DNA of 37,316 bases from Saprospiraceae bacterium (GCA_022841505.1 JALHRK010000020.1:1-37316); one strand, 5' to 3'. Shown: positions 1 through 7,698, numbered from the stretch's first letter. Program-made: numbers and translations. The notes: generated by a model from the sequence alone, not told the origin.

Positions 1-1788
1 GCTGCATTCGGTGATCCATACGAGGTGAACCGCAGCCACGAAGAAGGCGCTGAGCTGGCGACAAAGCTGCTGTTGGCTGACATGGTCCGCGTGAATGCGG
101 ACCACTACAAAGACCTGGCGAAGCGCCTGACAAAAGACCTGGCAAAGGAATGCGCCCGGGCCGCCGGATGGCTGGCCATGCTGGCAAGTGTGCGGGGCAA
201 AAAAGACGCCGCCGTGCTGGGTTTTGAGAGCAAAGAGCAAGTGCTGGAAGCAGCGCTCGAAAATATACAGGCGGAGGCGCTTCGCCCCCTGCGCGTGAAC
301 AACATGCAGGTGCTGCGGCGCTGGGTGCGGAGGTACAAAGAGGAAGGTTATGTGTGTGTGATCCCTTCCACAGTGGGTAACAAAAATGCCTCGAAGCTGG
401 AGGATGAACACATACGCCACCTGATGGCCCTGATGGGCGATCCGCACAAGCCACCGGTGACTACCGTCACCTACCTGTACAACAAAGACGCCGCCCAAAG
501 GGGATGGCCTCAGATAACGCACGTGACAGCCCGCAATTACCTCTATGTGCCAGACAACCGGCGCGTGTGGGAAATGATGCGCCACGGCGAACAGAGCTGG
601 TACAACGAGTATGACGTGACCATTCGCAGACAGGCGCCCAGCGCGCCCGATGCGCTTTGGGTGCTCGATGGGACGCCCCTGGACCTCTACTACCAGAAGC
701 GGGTGCGCAAGTTCAACGAGCACACCGGCAAATGGGAAGAGCGCGCCAGTTACTACAACCGCCTGTACGCCTTCATCGTGGTGGATGCGCACTCCTGGAA
801 GTTTGTTGGCGTGGCCCTTGGCAACACGGAAACTGCGGAACTGGTAGCCCGTGCATTGAAGTCGGCAATCAACACCGAAATGGTGCTGCCGCGTCAGCTT
901 CAGTATGACCACGGGTCCGGTATCGGCGCGCAGGAATGGCTGATGAAGTCGCTCGAAATCTACAACACTGCCACGCGGCCCTACAACCCGAAAGGCAAGA
1001 TCATAGAGGCGTGCATCGGCCACTTTCAAAACATGGTGCTGCGCTACTTCGACAACTGGGCAGGCGGCAACGTCACGGCAAAGTCAAAGGACAGCCGGTT
1101 TAACCCTGATTTTTTGAAAGAGAAGCGTGACGAGATCCCGACTGAAGACCAGGTGCGCAAGCAGTTTGAACAGGCCGTGAATGCCTGGAACAACCTGGCA
1201 ACAAAGGACCGGGAAGCGCCGGCGGAAAAGTACCGCCTGACGCAGTCGGTTGGCAAAAAAGTGGATGCATTCGACGTGGTGAACATGTTCTGGCAAAAGC
1301 GCCGGAAACCTTACACCTACTGGCAGGATGGCATTACGATCGAGATTGACTCGAAGGCATACAACTACCAGGTGCAGGATGTGGGCTTCTACAAAAAGCA
1401 CATCCGGGATAAATTCCAGGTGGTGTACGATCCGGAATGTCTCGACTTCATCTACCTGTATCAGAACGATAAGCCTGTTCTGGACGCAGATGGAGAGCCA
1501 GTGATCGCGATGCAGCCGGAACTGGCGCCGATGGCCCTGCACGACCACTACGAAGGCAGCCGCACAAATTTGAACGCGCTGCTGAGCATGAAGGACCAGG
1601 TGAAGCAGGACACGATCGAGGAGGTCGCCGCCATTCGGCGCTATGCCGATGAAACGAACCTGAACCTTGGCGCTCGAATGATCTTCAAAACCGATTTGAA
1701 TGCCGCTGAAACGCGCGTAAAAGCGGCCCTGCTCGATGAAGATGACCACGATCTGGGCCACTTACTTGAGAATCAATATTTGGATTGA
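1..1788 (+). CDS. MuA-like DDE transposase, 5'-truncated by the window edge
   Basis: This is the transposase that would insert and replicate the phage DNA by transposition. The frame is open to base 1, so the gene probably begins upstream. A GTG at 25 is only a fallback start; residue numbers here count from it. The N-terminal end-binding domains of MuA are largely missing. The catalytic core is visible: D215 in the LDGT motif, D295 in YDHGSG and E328 in KIIEACIG. The 33-residue D-E spacing is close to the D-x35-E pattern of DDE integrases. A Mu-type beta-barrel and C-terminal region follow. MuB lies directly downstream, as in Mu. The family assignment is firm; the true start cannot be seen. 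Confidence 0.93.
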   Translation, partial: AAFGDPYEVNRSHEEGAELATKLLLADMVRVNADHYKDLAKRLTKDLAKECARAAGWLAMLASVRGKKDAAVLGFESKEQVLEAALENIQAEALRPLRVNNMQVLRRWVRRYKEEGYVCVIPSTVGNKNASKLEDEHIRHLMALMGDPHKPPVTTVTYLYNKDAAQRGWPQITHVTARNYLYVPDNRRVWEMMRHGEQSWYNEYDVTIRRQAPSAPDALWVLDGTPLDLYYQKRVRKFNEHTGKWEERASYYNRLYAFIVVDAHSWKFVGVALGNTETAELVARALKSAINTEMVLPRQLQYDHGSGIGAQEWLMKSLEIYNTATRPYNPKGKIIEACIGHFQNMVLRYFDNWAGGNVTAKSKDSRFNPDFLKEKRDEIPTEDQVRKQFEQAVNAWNNLATKDREAPAEKYRLTQSVGKKVDAFDVVNMFWQKRRKPYTYWQDGITIEIDSKAYNYQVQDVGFYKKHIRDKFQVVYDPECLDFIYLYQNDKPVLDADGEPVIAMQPELAPMALHDHYEGSRTNLNALLSMKDQVKQDTIEEVAAIRRYADETNLNLGARMIFKTDLNAAETRVKAALLDEDDHDLGHLLENQYLD

Positions 1789-1819
1789 GAATAATTGCAA
1801 ACGTCAAAATCTACATCTT

Positions 1820-2710
1820 ATGAACCAGGACATGATCACGAAAATCGTAGCGGCCATCCGGCGCTACATGGTTGAAAAAGAGATCAGCCAAAACAAACTT
1901 TCCGCCATGATCGGCATGAGCGCGGCGCACATGAGCTACGTGCTGAACGAAACCATGTGGGATAAAGTGTCGGACGACAAATGGCGCCAGTTGCGCGCCC
2001 GCTTCCTGCCATCGAGCTGGGGCACTTACGAAACGATCAATTACAAAGCCCTCCAAAAACTTTGCCGCGACACACAGGAAGCCAGCATCACCAACTGTGT
2101 GGCCGCCTACACAGGCGCCGGCAAAACCGTTGGCCTGCGCGCCTACTCCGAAAGCACGCCAAACGCCTACTTCGTGCAGGCAGACCAACTGATGAGCAAC
2201 AAAGATTTCCTGCGCGAAGTGCAGCGCAGCATGGGCATCGTGAGTGAAGGTACGGCCCGCGAAATGCTGATGGCCATTGTGCGCGAACTGGAGAAAACCG
2301 AACGCCCGCTGCTGATTATTGACGAGGCCGACAAGCTGCGCGATTCCTGCCTGATGAGCCTGAAGGTGATCTATGACCGGCTGGAAGGCCGCTGCGGATT
2401 TGTGACCGCCGGCACGGAAGTGCTGAAGACCAGGCTGACAAAATTTGCCCAGCGCGATAAGCTGGGATACCGCGAGATCCTGCGCCGCTTTGGCAACTTC
2501 AAAACGCTGCGCCGCTTCGATTGCAAGGACGCCAAAGTGAAAGCTGAAGTACTGAGCATCTGCAAAGACCAGGGCATTGAAGTTGAAAAGCAGGTGCTGC
2601 ACATCATGCGGGAAGCCGACAATTACGGAACCCTTCGCAACCTGATCCAGCAAATTCAGCGGCTGAACACCCGCGTGGTGGAAACCGAACAACTGGAAGA
2701 GGTTGCCTAA
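1820..2710 (+). CDS. MuB-like AAA ATPase, target-DNA activator
   Basis: An ATP-dependent DNA-binding protein that, in Mu, selects target DNA and stimulates the transposase. The 296-residue protein has an N-terminal helix-turn-helix (about residues 20-45, containing SQNKLSAMIGMS). Walker A is GAGKT at 99-103 and Walker B is LLIIDEAD at 164-171. Together this is the HTH plus AAA layout of MuB. I chose the ATG at 1820 because the protein then begins immediately before the HTH, and the frame upstream overlaps the end of the transposase gene. The stop overlaps the next start as TAATG, which suggests translational coupling. Confidence 0.92.
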   Translation: MNQDMITKIVAAIRRYMVEKEISQNKLSAMIGMSAAHMSYVLNETMWDKVSDDKWRQLRARFLPSSWGTYETINYKALQKLCRDTQEASITNCVAAYTGAGKTVGLRAYSESTPNAYFVQADQLMSNKDFLREVQRSMGIVSEGTAREMLMAIVRELEKTERPLLIIDEADKLRDSCLMSLKVIYDRLEGRCGFVTAGTEVLKTRLTKFAQRDKLGYREILRRFGNFKTLRRFDCKDAKVKAEVLSICKDQGIEVEKQVLHIMREADNYGTLRNLIQQIQRLNTRVVETEQLEEVA

Positions 2711-3111
2711 TGCAATACGCCATGAGTAAGTGGATTGACAAAGCCAAGCAGGAAACCGGAATTACAGACGATCGCATGAAGTTGCTGATCTACAACACAG
2801 GAATCGCTTTTCTGGAAATGCAGGAAGCGGACGACCGGAAAACATTGAAGATGCTGGAGTGCTCGACGATGTTCTGGACCTGGTACAACCGACAGTTTCA
2901 GATGCTGTGTGCTGAGTTTTTCCGCGACTATGGCGCCATCCTTCAGGACATGCGCCGGAGCGACATAGAGCGCCACTTCGTGGACTTTGTGGCCCGCGAA
3001 AAGATTAGCTATTACGGCATCAATAGTTATGCCTTCCTGCTCACGCAGTTTGCTCCAGAGGATCAGGTTTTTACAGTTTACAAAGGGGAAACTATACAGG
3101 TGGAAGAGTAA
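2710..3111 (+). CDS. Hypothetical early protein
   Basis: A 133-residue soluble protein I do not recognise. It has no signal peptide, membrane segment or nucleotide-binding motif, and it is rich in charged and aromatic residues with a predicted mostly helical character. The start overlaps the MuB stop (TAATG); an in-frame ATG four codons later (2722) is an alternative. Its position between MuB and Gam puts it in the early transposition/replication operon, where Mu carries small genes of host-modifying or unknown function. Confidence 0.75.
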   Translation: MQYAMSKWIDKAKQETGITDDRMKLLIYNTGIAFLEMQEADDRKTLKMLECSTMFWTWYNRQFQMLCAEFFRDYGAILQDMRRSDIERHFVDFVAREKISYYGINSYAFLLTQFAPEDQVFTVYKGETIQVEE

Positions 3112-3130
3112 TCAAAACCTTTCATCAAAC

Positions 3131-3592
3131 ATGGACACACCGACAATACCGAACAGGAAAGACGCCGAAAAGGCAATGAACATGTATGCAACGGCATCCG
3201 CGAAATTGGAACAACTGAAAGCTCAGAAAAAATTGGACCTGGCGAAGATCGAGGAAAAGTACGTTGAAAAAATCAGCGACCTGGAGGCGAAATTTAATGA
3301 ATCGAAAGCGATCATCAAAGCATACGCGGAATGGGCGCCCGAAATTTTCAACGACAAAAAGTCCTGCCAACTGGGAGTCGGCACAATCGGCTATCGGTTA
3401 GGAACGCGCCTTGAATGCCTGGCAAAATTTGACTGGAACACCGTGGTGCCCTTGCTGAACGAGAACTACGTCCGCACAACTGTGGAAATTGACAAGAAGA
3501 AATTGCTTGCCGATTTCAAGGATGATCTAAACGCGCTGAATGAGGTTGGCCTCACGATTGTGCAAGAAGACGCCTTCTACGTGAAGCTATGA
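3131..3592 (+). CDS. Gam-like host-nuclease inhibitor (Mu Gam family)
   Basis: Mu Gam is a Ku-like protein that binds DNA ends and shields them from exonucleases. This 153-residue protein has the family's layout. A long charged helix/coiled coil covers about residues 10-65. A compact C-terminal domain ends in the typical sequence VEIDKKKLL, then GLTIVQEDAFYVKL. I chose the ATG at 3131; the frame is open upstream, but those codons overlap the previous gene. Its place three genes after the transposase agrees with Mu. The call is based on layout and C-terminal motif, not on an alignment. Confidence 0.82.
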   Translation: MDTPTIPNRKDAEKAMNMYATASAKLEQLKAQKKLDLAKIEEKYVEKISDLEAKFNESKAIIKAYAEWAPEIFNDKKSCQLGVGTIGYRLGTRLECLAKFDWNTVVPLLNENYVRTTVEIDKKKLLADFKDDLNALNEVGLTIVQEDAFYVKL

Positions 3593-3616
3593 TTTGACGA
3601 TTGCATACAGCTTTCT

Positions 3617-3642
3617 GCTGCCAGTCGCTTTTGACTGGCAGC
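3617..3642 (+). terminator. Strong hairpin after gam, possible terminator or processing site
   Basis: A perfect 10-bp stem (GCTGCCAGTC pairing with GACTGGCAGC) encloses a six-base loop, 25 bases after the gam stop. It is followed only by CCTTTAAA, not a clear T-run. It may be a weak terminator, an attenuator or an RNA-stabilising hairpin. Confidence 0.5.
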
Positions 3643-3661
3643 CTTTAAACCTGGACAGGAG

Positions 3662-4012
3662 ATGAACAGGAAAACAACATTTAGAGTGCCAACCGAAGAT
3701 GGGCCTTGCTTGGTGTCAGGGTACAAAGTAAGAGTACGAGAACTCCCGGAAGTTTTGTTTTTTCTACACAAGGAGCCATTAAAAAAAGATTGGGCAGGCG
3801 CGTTTGGAAGGCACGGTACATATAGGTTTTGGCAAGTTTCAGAATATAAAACCGGATTAGCCTTTTCGGGAAAAAGATACACTTCTCCGGAAGATGCCAT
3901 GAAAGGATTTACTGAATTTCTCAGTCAGGCATTCATGGGTTGGCAGTTACTCTACGTGGTGTCATTTCACGCCAAAGCATTAAACGATATGCCATGCTCC
4001 CAAAAGACCTGA
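3662..4012 (+). CDS. Hypothetical protein
   Basis: A 116-residue soluble protein with no family I can name. The coding sequence is more AT-rich, with different codon choice from the neighbouring early genes, which may indicate recent acquisition. The ATG at 3662 follows a GGACAGGAG stretch that is too close to be a normal Shine-Dalgarno site. The C-terminus overlaps the next gene by 19 bases. There is no signal peptide or clear membrane helix. Confidence 0.6.
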   Translation: MNRKTTFRVPTEDGPCLVSGYKVRVRELPEVLFFLHKEPLKKDWAGAFGRHGTYRFWQVSEYKTGLAFSGKRYTSPEDAMKGFTEFLSQAFMGWQLLYVVSFHAKALNDMPCSQKT

Positions 4013-4410
4013 TCATCCAGCTCCGCACCATCCTCAGCAAAAATAAGATTGACGAGGAGGGCAAAGAAGACCTGGTCTTGCAGTTCACCAACGGGGGAAC
4101 AAAGAGCATCCGGGAAATGAGAAAGGTGGAAGCCATAGCAATGATCAGGGCGCTGAACGACACGCCCGACACCTACGACGACTCCGCCAACCGAAAGCGC
4201 CGGCAGATACTGGCCTTGTGCCACGAAATGGGATGGGAAGATGATCAGGGACGAGTGGATATGACCCGCGTTAACGCTTACTGCACCACACGCGGCTACC
4301 TCAAAAAGCCCCTGAATGATTACAAACCCGGCGAGCTTCAGAAGCTGGTCAGTCAGTTCAAGACAATGCATAAAAACTATCTACGAAATGGCAACAACAC
4401 AACAGTATAA
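3994..4410 (+). CDS. GemA/gp16-like candidate (DUF1018 family?)
   Basis: A 139-residue basic, helical protein. The central part (KRRQILALCHEMGW, then a VDMTRVNAY segment and an ending rich in L/K helices around ELQKLVSQFKTM) has the pattern of the Mu gp16/GemA group. In Mu these proteins affect host gene expression and lie after gam. Position and pattern agree, but I could not align it, so the family is tentative. The ATG at 3994 is preferred over an upstream in-frame TTG (3940) because it needs less overlap with the previous gene. It overlaps the next start by 23 bases. Confidence 0.55.
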   Translation: MLPKDLIIQLRTILSKNKIDEEGKEDLVLQFTNGGTKSIREMRKVEAIAMIRALNDTPDTYDDSANRKRRQILALCHEMGWEDDQGRVDMTRVNAYCTTRGYLKKPLNDYKPGELQKLVSQFKTMHKNYLRNGNNTTV

Positions 4411-5455
4411 GATCACAGCACCGGGCACAAATAAGCACGTGGTGGCTACGTATCACGACGGACAGCTCTACGCCCTGGAAGGCATTCACAACCTGGCGCA
4501 TTTGTGGGAAGGCATCGCCATCAACAGCCCTATTCCGCTGCTGGAACTGGAGATACCCGCCAACCTGGTGCGATACGATGGACTGGTGAACATCGAGAAG
4601 GTGGAAGAAGGAAACGTGTCGCAGAAAATTGCAAAGTTCTGCGCCTGCTTCCGCCACCACATGCGCTTTGCATACGTGATGCACAAAAGTGATGTCGCCT
4701 CCATTAAGGACGTGCCCGTCACGGACGAATTGATGGAAGCCTACTTTGGCAGCCGGGAATGGTGGGGAAAGCAGCCCAAAAGCATCCGCAACTACGCAAC
4801 AAACATCAACGCCGTGCTCCAGTTGGCGCAGCAAAAGAAAGATCCGGTGAGCGAATTCCCAATGGAATACAACGCCGAATTTGAATTCAAACTACCAGCC
4901 GCCAAACTGCCAGCATACTGGAAACACCTGCGCCAATTAGGCTACTCGCCTGTGAAAAACGGCAGCGGGAAGGTGACCAACTGGACCAAAGGCGCGGTTG
5001 TAATGATTAGTTGGTTTTTCGTTTTGACACTGGTCTCCGGGTGCATGACGCCGCAGCGCGCAGCGCGCTACGTGCATCAGCATCCGGAACTTTTCCCCTC
5101 CAAAACGGATACGGCGTGGCTCGACTTCGTGATAGAAGACACTGACACCTTCTACATGGAACAGGATACCTTCTATATGGATTGGGAATGGGCAGGCACC
5201 GACACCACCATCACCTGGGACACCCTCCGCACCCAGGGCGCCGTCGCCATCACCAACACGGCCAGCGGCAAACCTCGAATCCGGACAGAAATCATCAGCA
5301 AAGCCGACACGCTATATCAGCGAGACACCGTGACCGTGAAACTACCAGGCATCAACAAAACGATCATCATCCGCAAGCGCGTGCAAAACACCTGGTGGTG
5401 GATTGCCCTGGGCGGAGGCTTGCTAATCTTATTCCTATGGCGAAGGAAAAAGTAG
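4388..5455 (+). CDS. Fused ORF: unknown N-terminal domain plus lipoprotein/membrane-helix module (unimolecular spanin-like)
   Basis: One open frame of 355 residues appears to hold two proteins. The first about 205 residues form a soluble domain I do not recognise. From the internal in-frame ATG at 5003, the last 150 residues make a complete lipoprotein. It has a short hydrophobic signal with lipobox VSGC (Cys14 of the module) and a Thr/Asp-rich, probably beta-rich ectodomain. A C-terminal membrane helix begins at WWWIALGGG and ends in RRKK. An N-terminal lipid anchor plus a C-terminal inner-membrane helix is the topology of unimolecular spanins such as T1 gp11, which fuse inner and outer membranes at lysis. 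At 5001-5005 there is TAATG, the junction type used elsewhere here, but the TAA is out of frame with the upstream ORF. The fusion could therefore come from a small indel near the end of the first gene. Confidence 0.7.
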   Translation: MATTQQYKITAPGTNKHVVATYHDGQLYALEGIHNLAHLWEGIAINSPIPLLELEIPANLVRYDGLVNIEKVEEGNVSQKIAKFCACFRHHMRFAYVMHKSDVASIKDVPVTDELMEAYFGSREWWGKQPKSIRNYATNINAVLQLAQQKKDPVSEFPMEYNAEFEFKLPAAKLPAYWKHLRQLGYSPVKNGSGKVTNWTKGAVVMISWFFVLTLVSGCMTPQRAARYVHQHPELFPSKTDTAWLDFVIEDTDTFYMEQDTFYMDWEWAGTDTTITWDTLRTQGAVAITNTASGKPRIRTEIISKADTLYQRDTVTVKLPGINKTIIIRKRVQNTWWWIALGGGLLILFLWRRKK

Positions 5456-5769
5456 TCCTGAAGCTTAGTCCGGATGAACTCCGGGCGCTGCAAAGCTTCG
5501 TGCATCTGAACCTTGAAAGCCTGAAAAGTCAGGAGTTATCTTGGGATGCATCAATGGCTCGCCTGCTGAGCATCATCCTGGCAGGGCTGCTGAAGAAGAA
5601 GCTGGCGCCGGCGCTGATCTTCCCAGGGAAGGAAACCAAGCTGACGCTGAGCATGGAGCAAGCCCTTGCTTTTGAGATCGCAGCTTCAGCATGGGACTTC
5701 ACCGACTTTGATGAATTCACAGGCGCTTTGCTTCTCTACATCCTGGAACAAATCAGAATAGCAACATGA
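5437..5769 (+). CDS. Hypothetical protein
   Basis: A 110-residue protein, mostly helical, with no recognised domain. The ATG at 5437 lies within the last codons of the preceding lipoprotein-like gene (19-base overlap), so the two are probably co-translated. A hydrophobic stretch near residues 43-55 (LLSIILAGLL) is too short and too charged around it to be a clear membrane helix. The C-terminal half is acidic. The stop overlaps the next start. Confidence 0.65.
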   Translation: MAKEKVVLKLSPDELRALQSFVHLNLESLKSQELSWDASMARLLSIILAGLLKKKLAPALIFPGKETKLTLSMEQALAFEIAASAWDFTDFDEFTGALLLYILEQIRIAT

Positions 5770-6071
5770 GCGTAGCAAGCGAAAATAAGACACTGCGGCA
5801 CTACCGCATCCAACAGATGTACAAAGAGCTGGAAAGCTACAAACTTTCCTCTCAGTTCATCGAGGAAACGCTGTGCAGCTTCTTCACGGTTGGGCCGGCA
5901 ACGATTTACCTGGCCATGAAGTCGGAGGAGATCAAGATGTCTTACGAGTACCTGGATCTGGACAAAGAATGGGCAGCCGGCGTAGTTAAAATCATTCAAT
6001 CAGCGGCTTATCGAAAGCAAAAAAAGCAGCAATCGAAAGCCGATAAAACACAATACAAACTCGCACTATGA
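5766..6071 (+). CDS. Small hypothetical protein, possible HTH
   Basis: A 101-residue protein with a basic C-terminal tail (KQKKQQSKADK). The segment around residues 28-50 (SSQFIEETLCSFFTVGPATIYLAM) has the spacing of a helix-turn-helix of the kind found in small phage regulators or small terminase-like proteins, but it is not diagnostic. The start overlaps the previous stop by four bases, and ATAGCAAC precedes the ATG. The next gene overlaps by four bases. Function unknown. Confidence 0.65.
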   Translation: MSVASENKTLRHYRIQQMYKELESYKLSSQFIEETLCSFFTVGPATIYLAMKSEEIKMSYEYLDLDKEWAAGVVKIIQSAAYRKQKKQQSKADKTQYKLAL

Positions 6072-6871
6072 AAAGGATGAATTTGGATAGCAGCATCAAC
6101 CTGGGCGGACACAAGCGCTCAGTGAATGACCTGGAAACACTCCAGGGCAGCATTGATGACATTTGCCAGGCCATTGGCCTCATGCTCGGCAACAGCGGCA
6201 GTGCAGCCGTGCTGAGCGAGCTGGAGATTGAAGACCTGGGCGCAACCTACAACCTGAACAAACCGGCCTCCGTGTTCTACAACGGCAAGCTATACCGCGT
6301 GAACAGCGTTTTTGGCGCAGCCAAAGGCGGCGTAGGATCGGAGTATAAATTCGAGATCACCACCACGCCACTGGCTGACAACCCGGTCACGTACCAAAGC
6401 GGCGCCTCTTTCAATGTCCACATCGAGGAGGAAATGGAGCTGCGCCACACCAACGCCAGCGGCGCCCAATACTTAGCGCTGTCGGCTGTGACGGCAAGCG
6501 AGTGGATCACCTTCCCCACCACAGCGCTAACAAACCTCACGGTTGCCGGTGGCGGCGAATACTGCCGGGTAAAGTATCGGGTGCTGGGTAAAACGCTCTT
6601 TTGTTATGTGGCGGTTGTTGGCCAGCTCACGGGCACATCATTCGCCATTCCATTGCCGAACGGCTACAAAACAAAGGAGTTTGTACGCCTGCCGGTGGCA
6701 ATGTACGCCAACCTCGACGGCGTTGGCGCCAAGCAGTTCAATACCTTTTTCGCGATCGCCGATGGCTTTGGTTCTATGCTGTTCCAAAATGGTGGAACGG
6801 TGTATGACTTGCCGGAATACGATCCCGGCGCCATCAACTTCGCTACAACTTTTGTGATTGAGATCGAATAA
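6068..6871 (+). CDS. Fibre-like or structural accessory protein
   Basis: A 267-residue protein whose C-terminal 110 residues read like a small beta-rich knob found at the ends of phage fibres. A CRVKYRVLGKTLFCYV strand pair is followed by small-residue turns and ends with FVIEIE. The N-terminal 60 residues are helical (a SVNDLETLQGSIDDICQAIG segment), as in a trimerising stalk. The middle (residues about 65-140) suits a beta sandwich. It sits in the early/middle arm, away from the tail genes, which is unusual for a receptor-binding protein. It may be a moron or a second fibre. No signal peptide is present. Confidence 0.6.
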   Translation: MKRMNLDSSINLGGHKRSVNDLETLQGSIDDICQAIGLMLGNSGSAAVLSELEIEDLGATYNLNKPASVFYNGKLYRVNSVFGAAKGGVGSEYKFEITTTPLADNPVTYQSGASFNVHIEEEMELRHTNASGAQYLALSAVTASEWITFPTTALTNLTVAGGGEYCRVKYRVLGKTLFCYVAVVGQLTGTSFAIPLPNGYKTKEFVRLPVAMYANLDGVGAKQFNTFFAIADGFGSMLFQNGGTVYDLPEYDPGAINFATTFVIEIE

Positions 6872-7010
6872 TAGCAACAACTACGCCTTCCTCATCAGGC
6901 AAAAACCGGCTGTTGGCAGGCCAGATTACGGGATCCGGGAAATGATGAGACGAGAGCTGCCCCCACCACCACCAGAACCAGAACTACCGCTACCGCTACC
7001 ACCAGATTAA
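6858..7010 (+). CDS. Cryptic micro-ORF 1 with NNY-x4-RQK-x5-PDY-x-IR motif and Pro-rich tail
   Basis: A 50-codon frame that could start at TTG 6858, inside the end of the previous gene. A shorter version would start at ATG 6942. It contains NNY (from 6876), RQK (6897), PDY (6921) and IR (6933), then a proline-rich tail PPPPPEPELPLPLPPD. The same spaced residues recur in the next micro-ORF with different third codon positions, which argues that protein sequence has been kept. No family is known to me. The unusual start is the main weakness. Confidence 0.4.
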   Translation: MRSNNSNNYAFLIRQKPAVGRPDYGIREMMRRELPPPPPEPELPLPLPPD

Positions 7011-7098
7011 CAACTACTACGAAACTACACGACAGAAGGGACCGCCCCCCAGTCCCGACTACCCCATACGGATTAAGGGAATAGCAACAAAGACATAA
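7006..7098 (+). CDS. Cryptic micro-ORF 2, paralogue of micro-ORF 1, joined to it by an overlap or +1 shift
   Basis: The frame from 7006 (ATT) to the TAA at 7098 repeats the spaced residues of the preceding micro-ORF: NNY from 7009, RQK from 7030, PDY from 7054 and IR from 7066. It has no ATG. It begins exactly at the stop of the first unit (GATTAAC), so a +1 shift or a one-base indel would give a single protein with two repeats. It may be expressed by frameshifting or re-initiation, or it may be a decayed gene. The coding status is uncertain. Confidence 0.35.
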   Translation: MNNYYETTRQKGPPPSPDYPIRIKGIATKT

Positions 7099-7128
7099 AA
7101 GTTCGCGCAGGAATGAAGCGCTGGAAGC

Positions 7129-7198
7129 GCGAAGTAGCATAACGGTAATGCGCCGGGTTCATAAGCCCGGAATGATGGGGTTCGATTCCCACTTCGCC
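7129..7198 (+). tRNA. tRNA-Met(CAT)-like, non-canonical
   Basis: A tRNA-like cloverleaf: acceptor GCGAAGT (7129-7135) pairs with ACTTCGC (7191-7197). A three-pair D stem encloses AACGGTA. A perfect five-pair anticodon stem, CCGGG (7153-7157) with CCCGG (7166-7170), encloses the anticodon CAT (7160-7162). A TTCGATT T-loop follows (7181-7187). Three things are odd: the anticodon loop has eight bases (TTCATAAG) instead of seven, the T stem has only three to four pairs, and no CCA is encoded. It could be a functional phage tRNA, a suppressor-type tRNA or a decaying gene. It lies between small protein genes on the same strand. Confidence 0.6.
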
Positions 7199-7239
7199 AC
7201 TAAGAAAAACTCAGATTATTTCATCAAACACATAGCAAC

Positions 7240-7698
7240 ATGAAGCTCATTGGCAGGGCCACATTTCCGGGAAGAATGTCAAACACTGGCGTCGTTCCCA
7301 TGGTCACAATCAACAAATCTGGCGGAATCAGACTGAATAAAGCAGCCGTGGATCTGCTGAAGATTCAAGAGAAGGAACGCGTTGGCGTCTTTTTCATGGC
7401 GTCGGATGATGAAAACGACTGGTACATCACTGAAAATGTAGGCGCCGATACAGAAAACTCAGTGGAGCTGAAAAACAAAGCACCTGAATTCACTGGCAGC
7501 TACGCAGGCTTGACGAAATACCTGATGGCGAAATACGCAGCAAAGGAAGAGGAAACCACACTACGCATCCAGATCAGCAAAGAAGCTGTGGAACAGGTGG
7601 TGCAATTGGGAAGTAACAAAATAAAATGCAACACCTGGCTGCTCATCACGGCGCCCCTGGCTGAAGCTAAACGGCAGGCCGGTTTGCTGAAGAAATAA
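7240..7698 (+). CDS. Hypothetical protein, possible swapped-hairpin-like N-terminus
   Basis: A 152-residue soluble protein. The N-terminal segment (MVTINKSGGIRLNKAAVDLLKIQEKERVGVFF) has the strand-turn-helix pattern seen in AbrB/SpoVT-type DNA-binding hairpins, but this is a loose resemblance. The C-terminal half is charged and helical. The ATG at 7240 is preceded by ATAGCAAC, the same leader as the gene at 5766. It is the first protein gene after the tRNA-like sequence. Function unknown. Confidence 0.65.
   Translation: MKLIGRATFPGRMSNTGVVPMVTINKSGGIRLNKAAVDLLKIQEKERVGVFFMASDDENDWYITENVGADTENSVELKNKAPEFTGSYAGLTKYLMAKYAAKEEETTLRIQISKEAVEQVVQLGSNKIKCNTWLLITAPLAEAKRQAGLLKK

Noticed and set aside
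1084-1761. Long reverse-strand open frame opposite the transposase (225 codons)
   Set aside because: It is a shadow frame: the plus strand has the catalytic motifs and the reverse product has no domain pattern. GC-rich third positions keep such frames open.
1811-2692. Reverse-strand frame of 293 codons opposite MuB
   Set aside because: The plus strand carries Walker A and B motifs; the reverse product has biased composition (His, Ala, Phe) and no motif.
6960-7003. CCACCACCAC/CTACCGCTACC short repeats as a microsatellite or recombination site
   Set aside because: They are explained by the proline-rich end of micro-ORF 1 and are too short and imperfect for a site-specific element.
6895-7140. 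Reverse-strand frame with a Val/Leu-rich segment resembling a membrane protein
   Set aside because: It is the complement of the proline-codon run in micro-ORF 1, which produces a false hydrophobic stretch; it also overlaps the tRNA-like gene.
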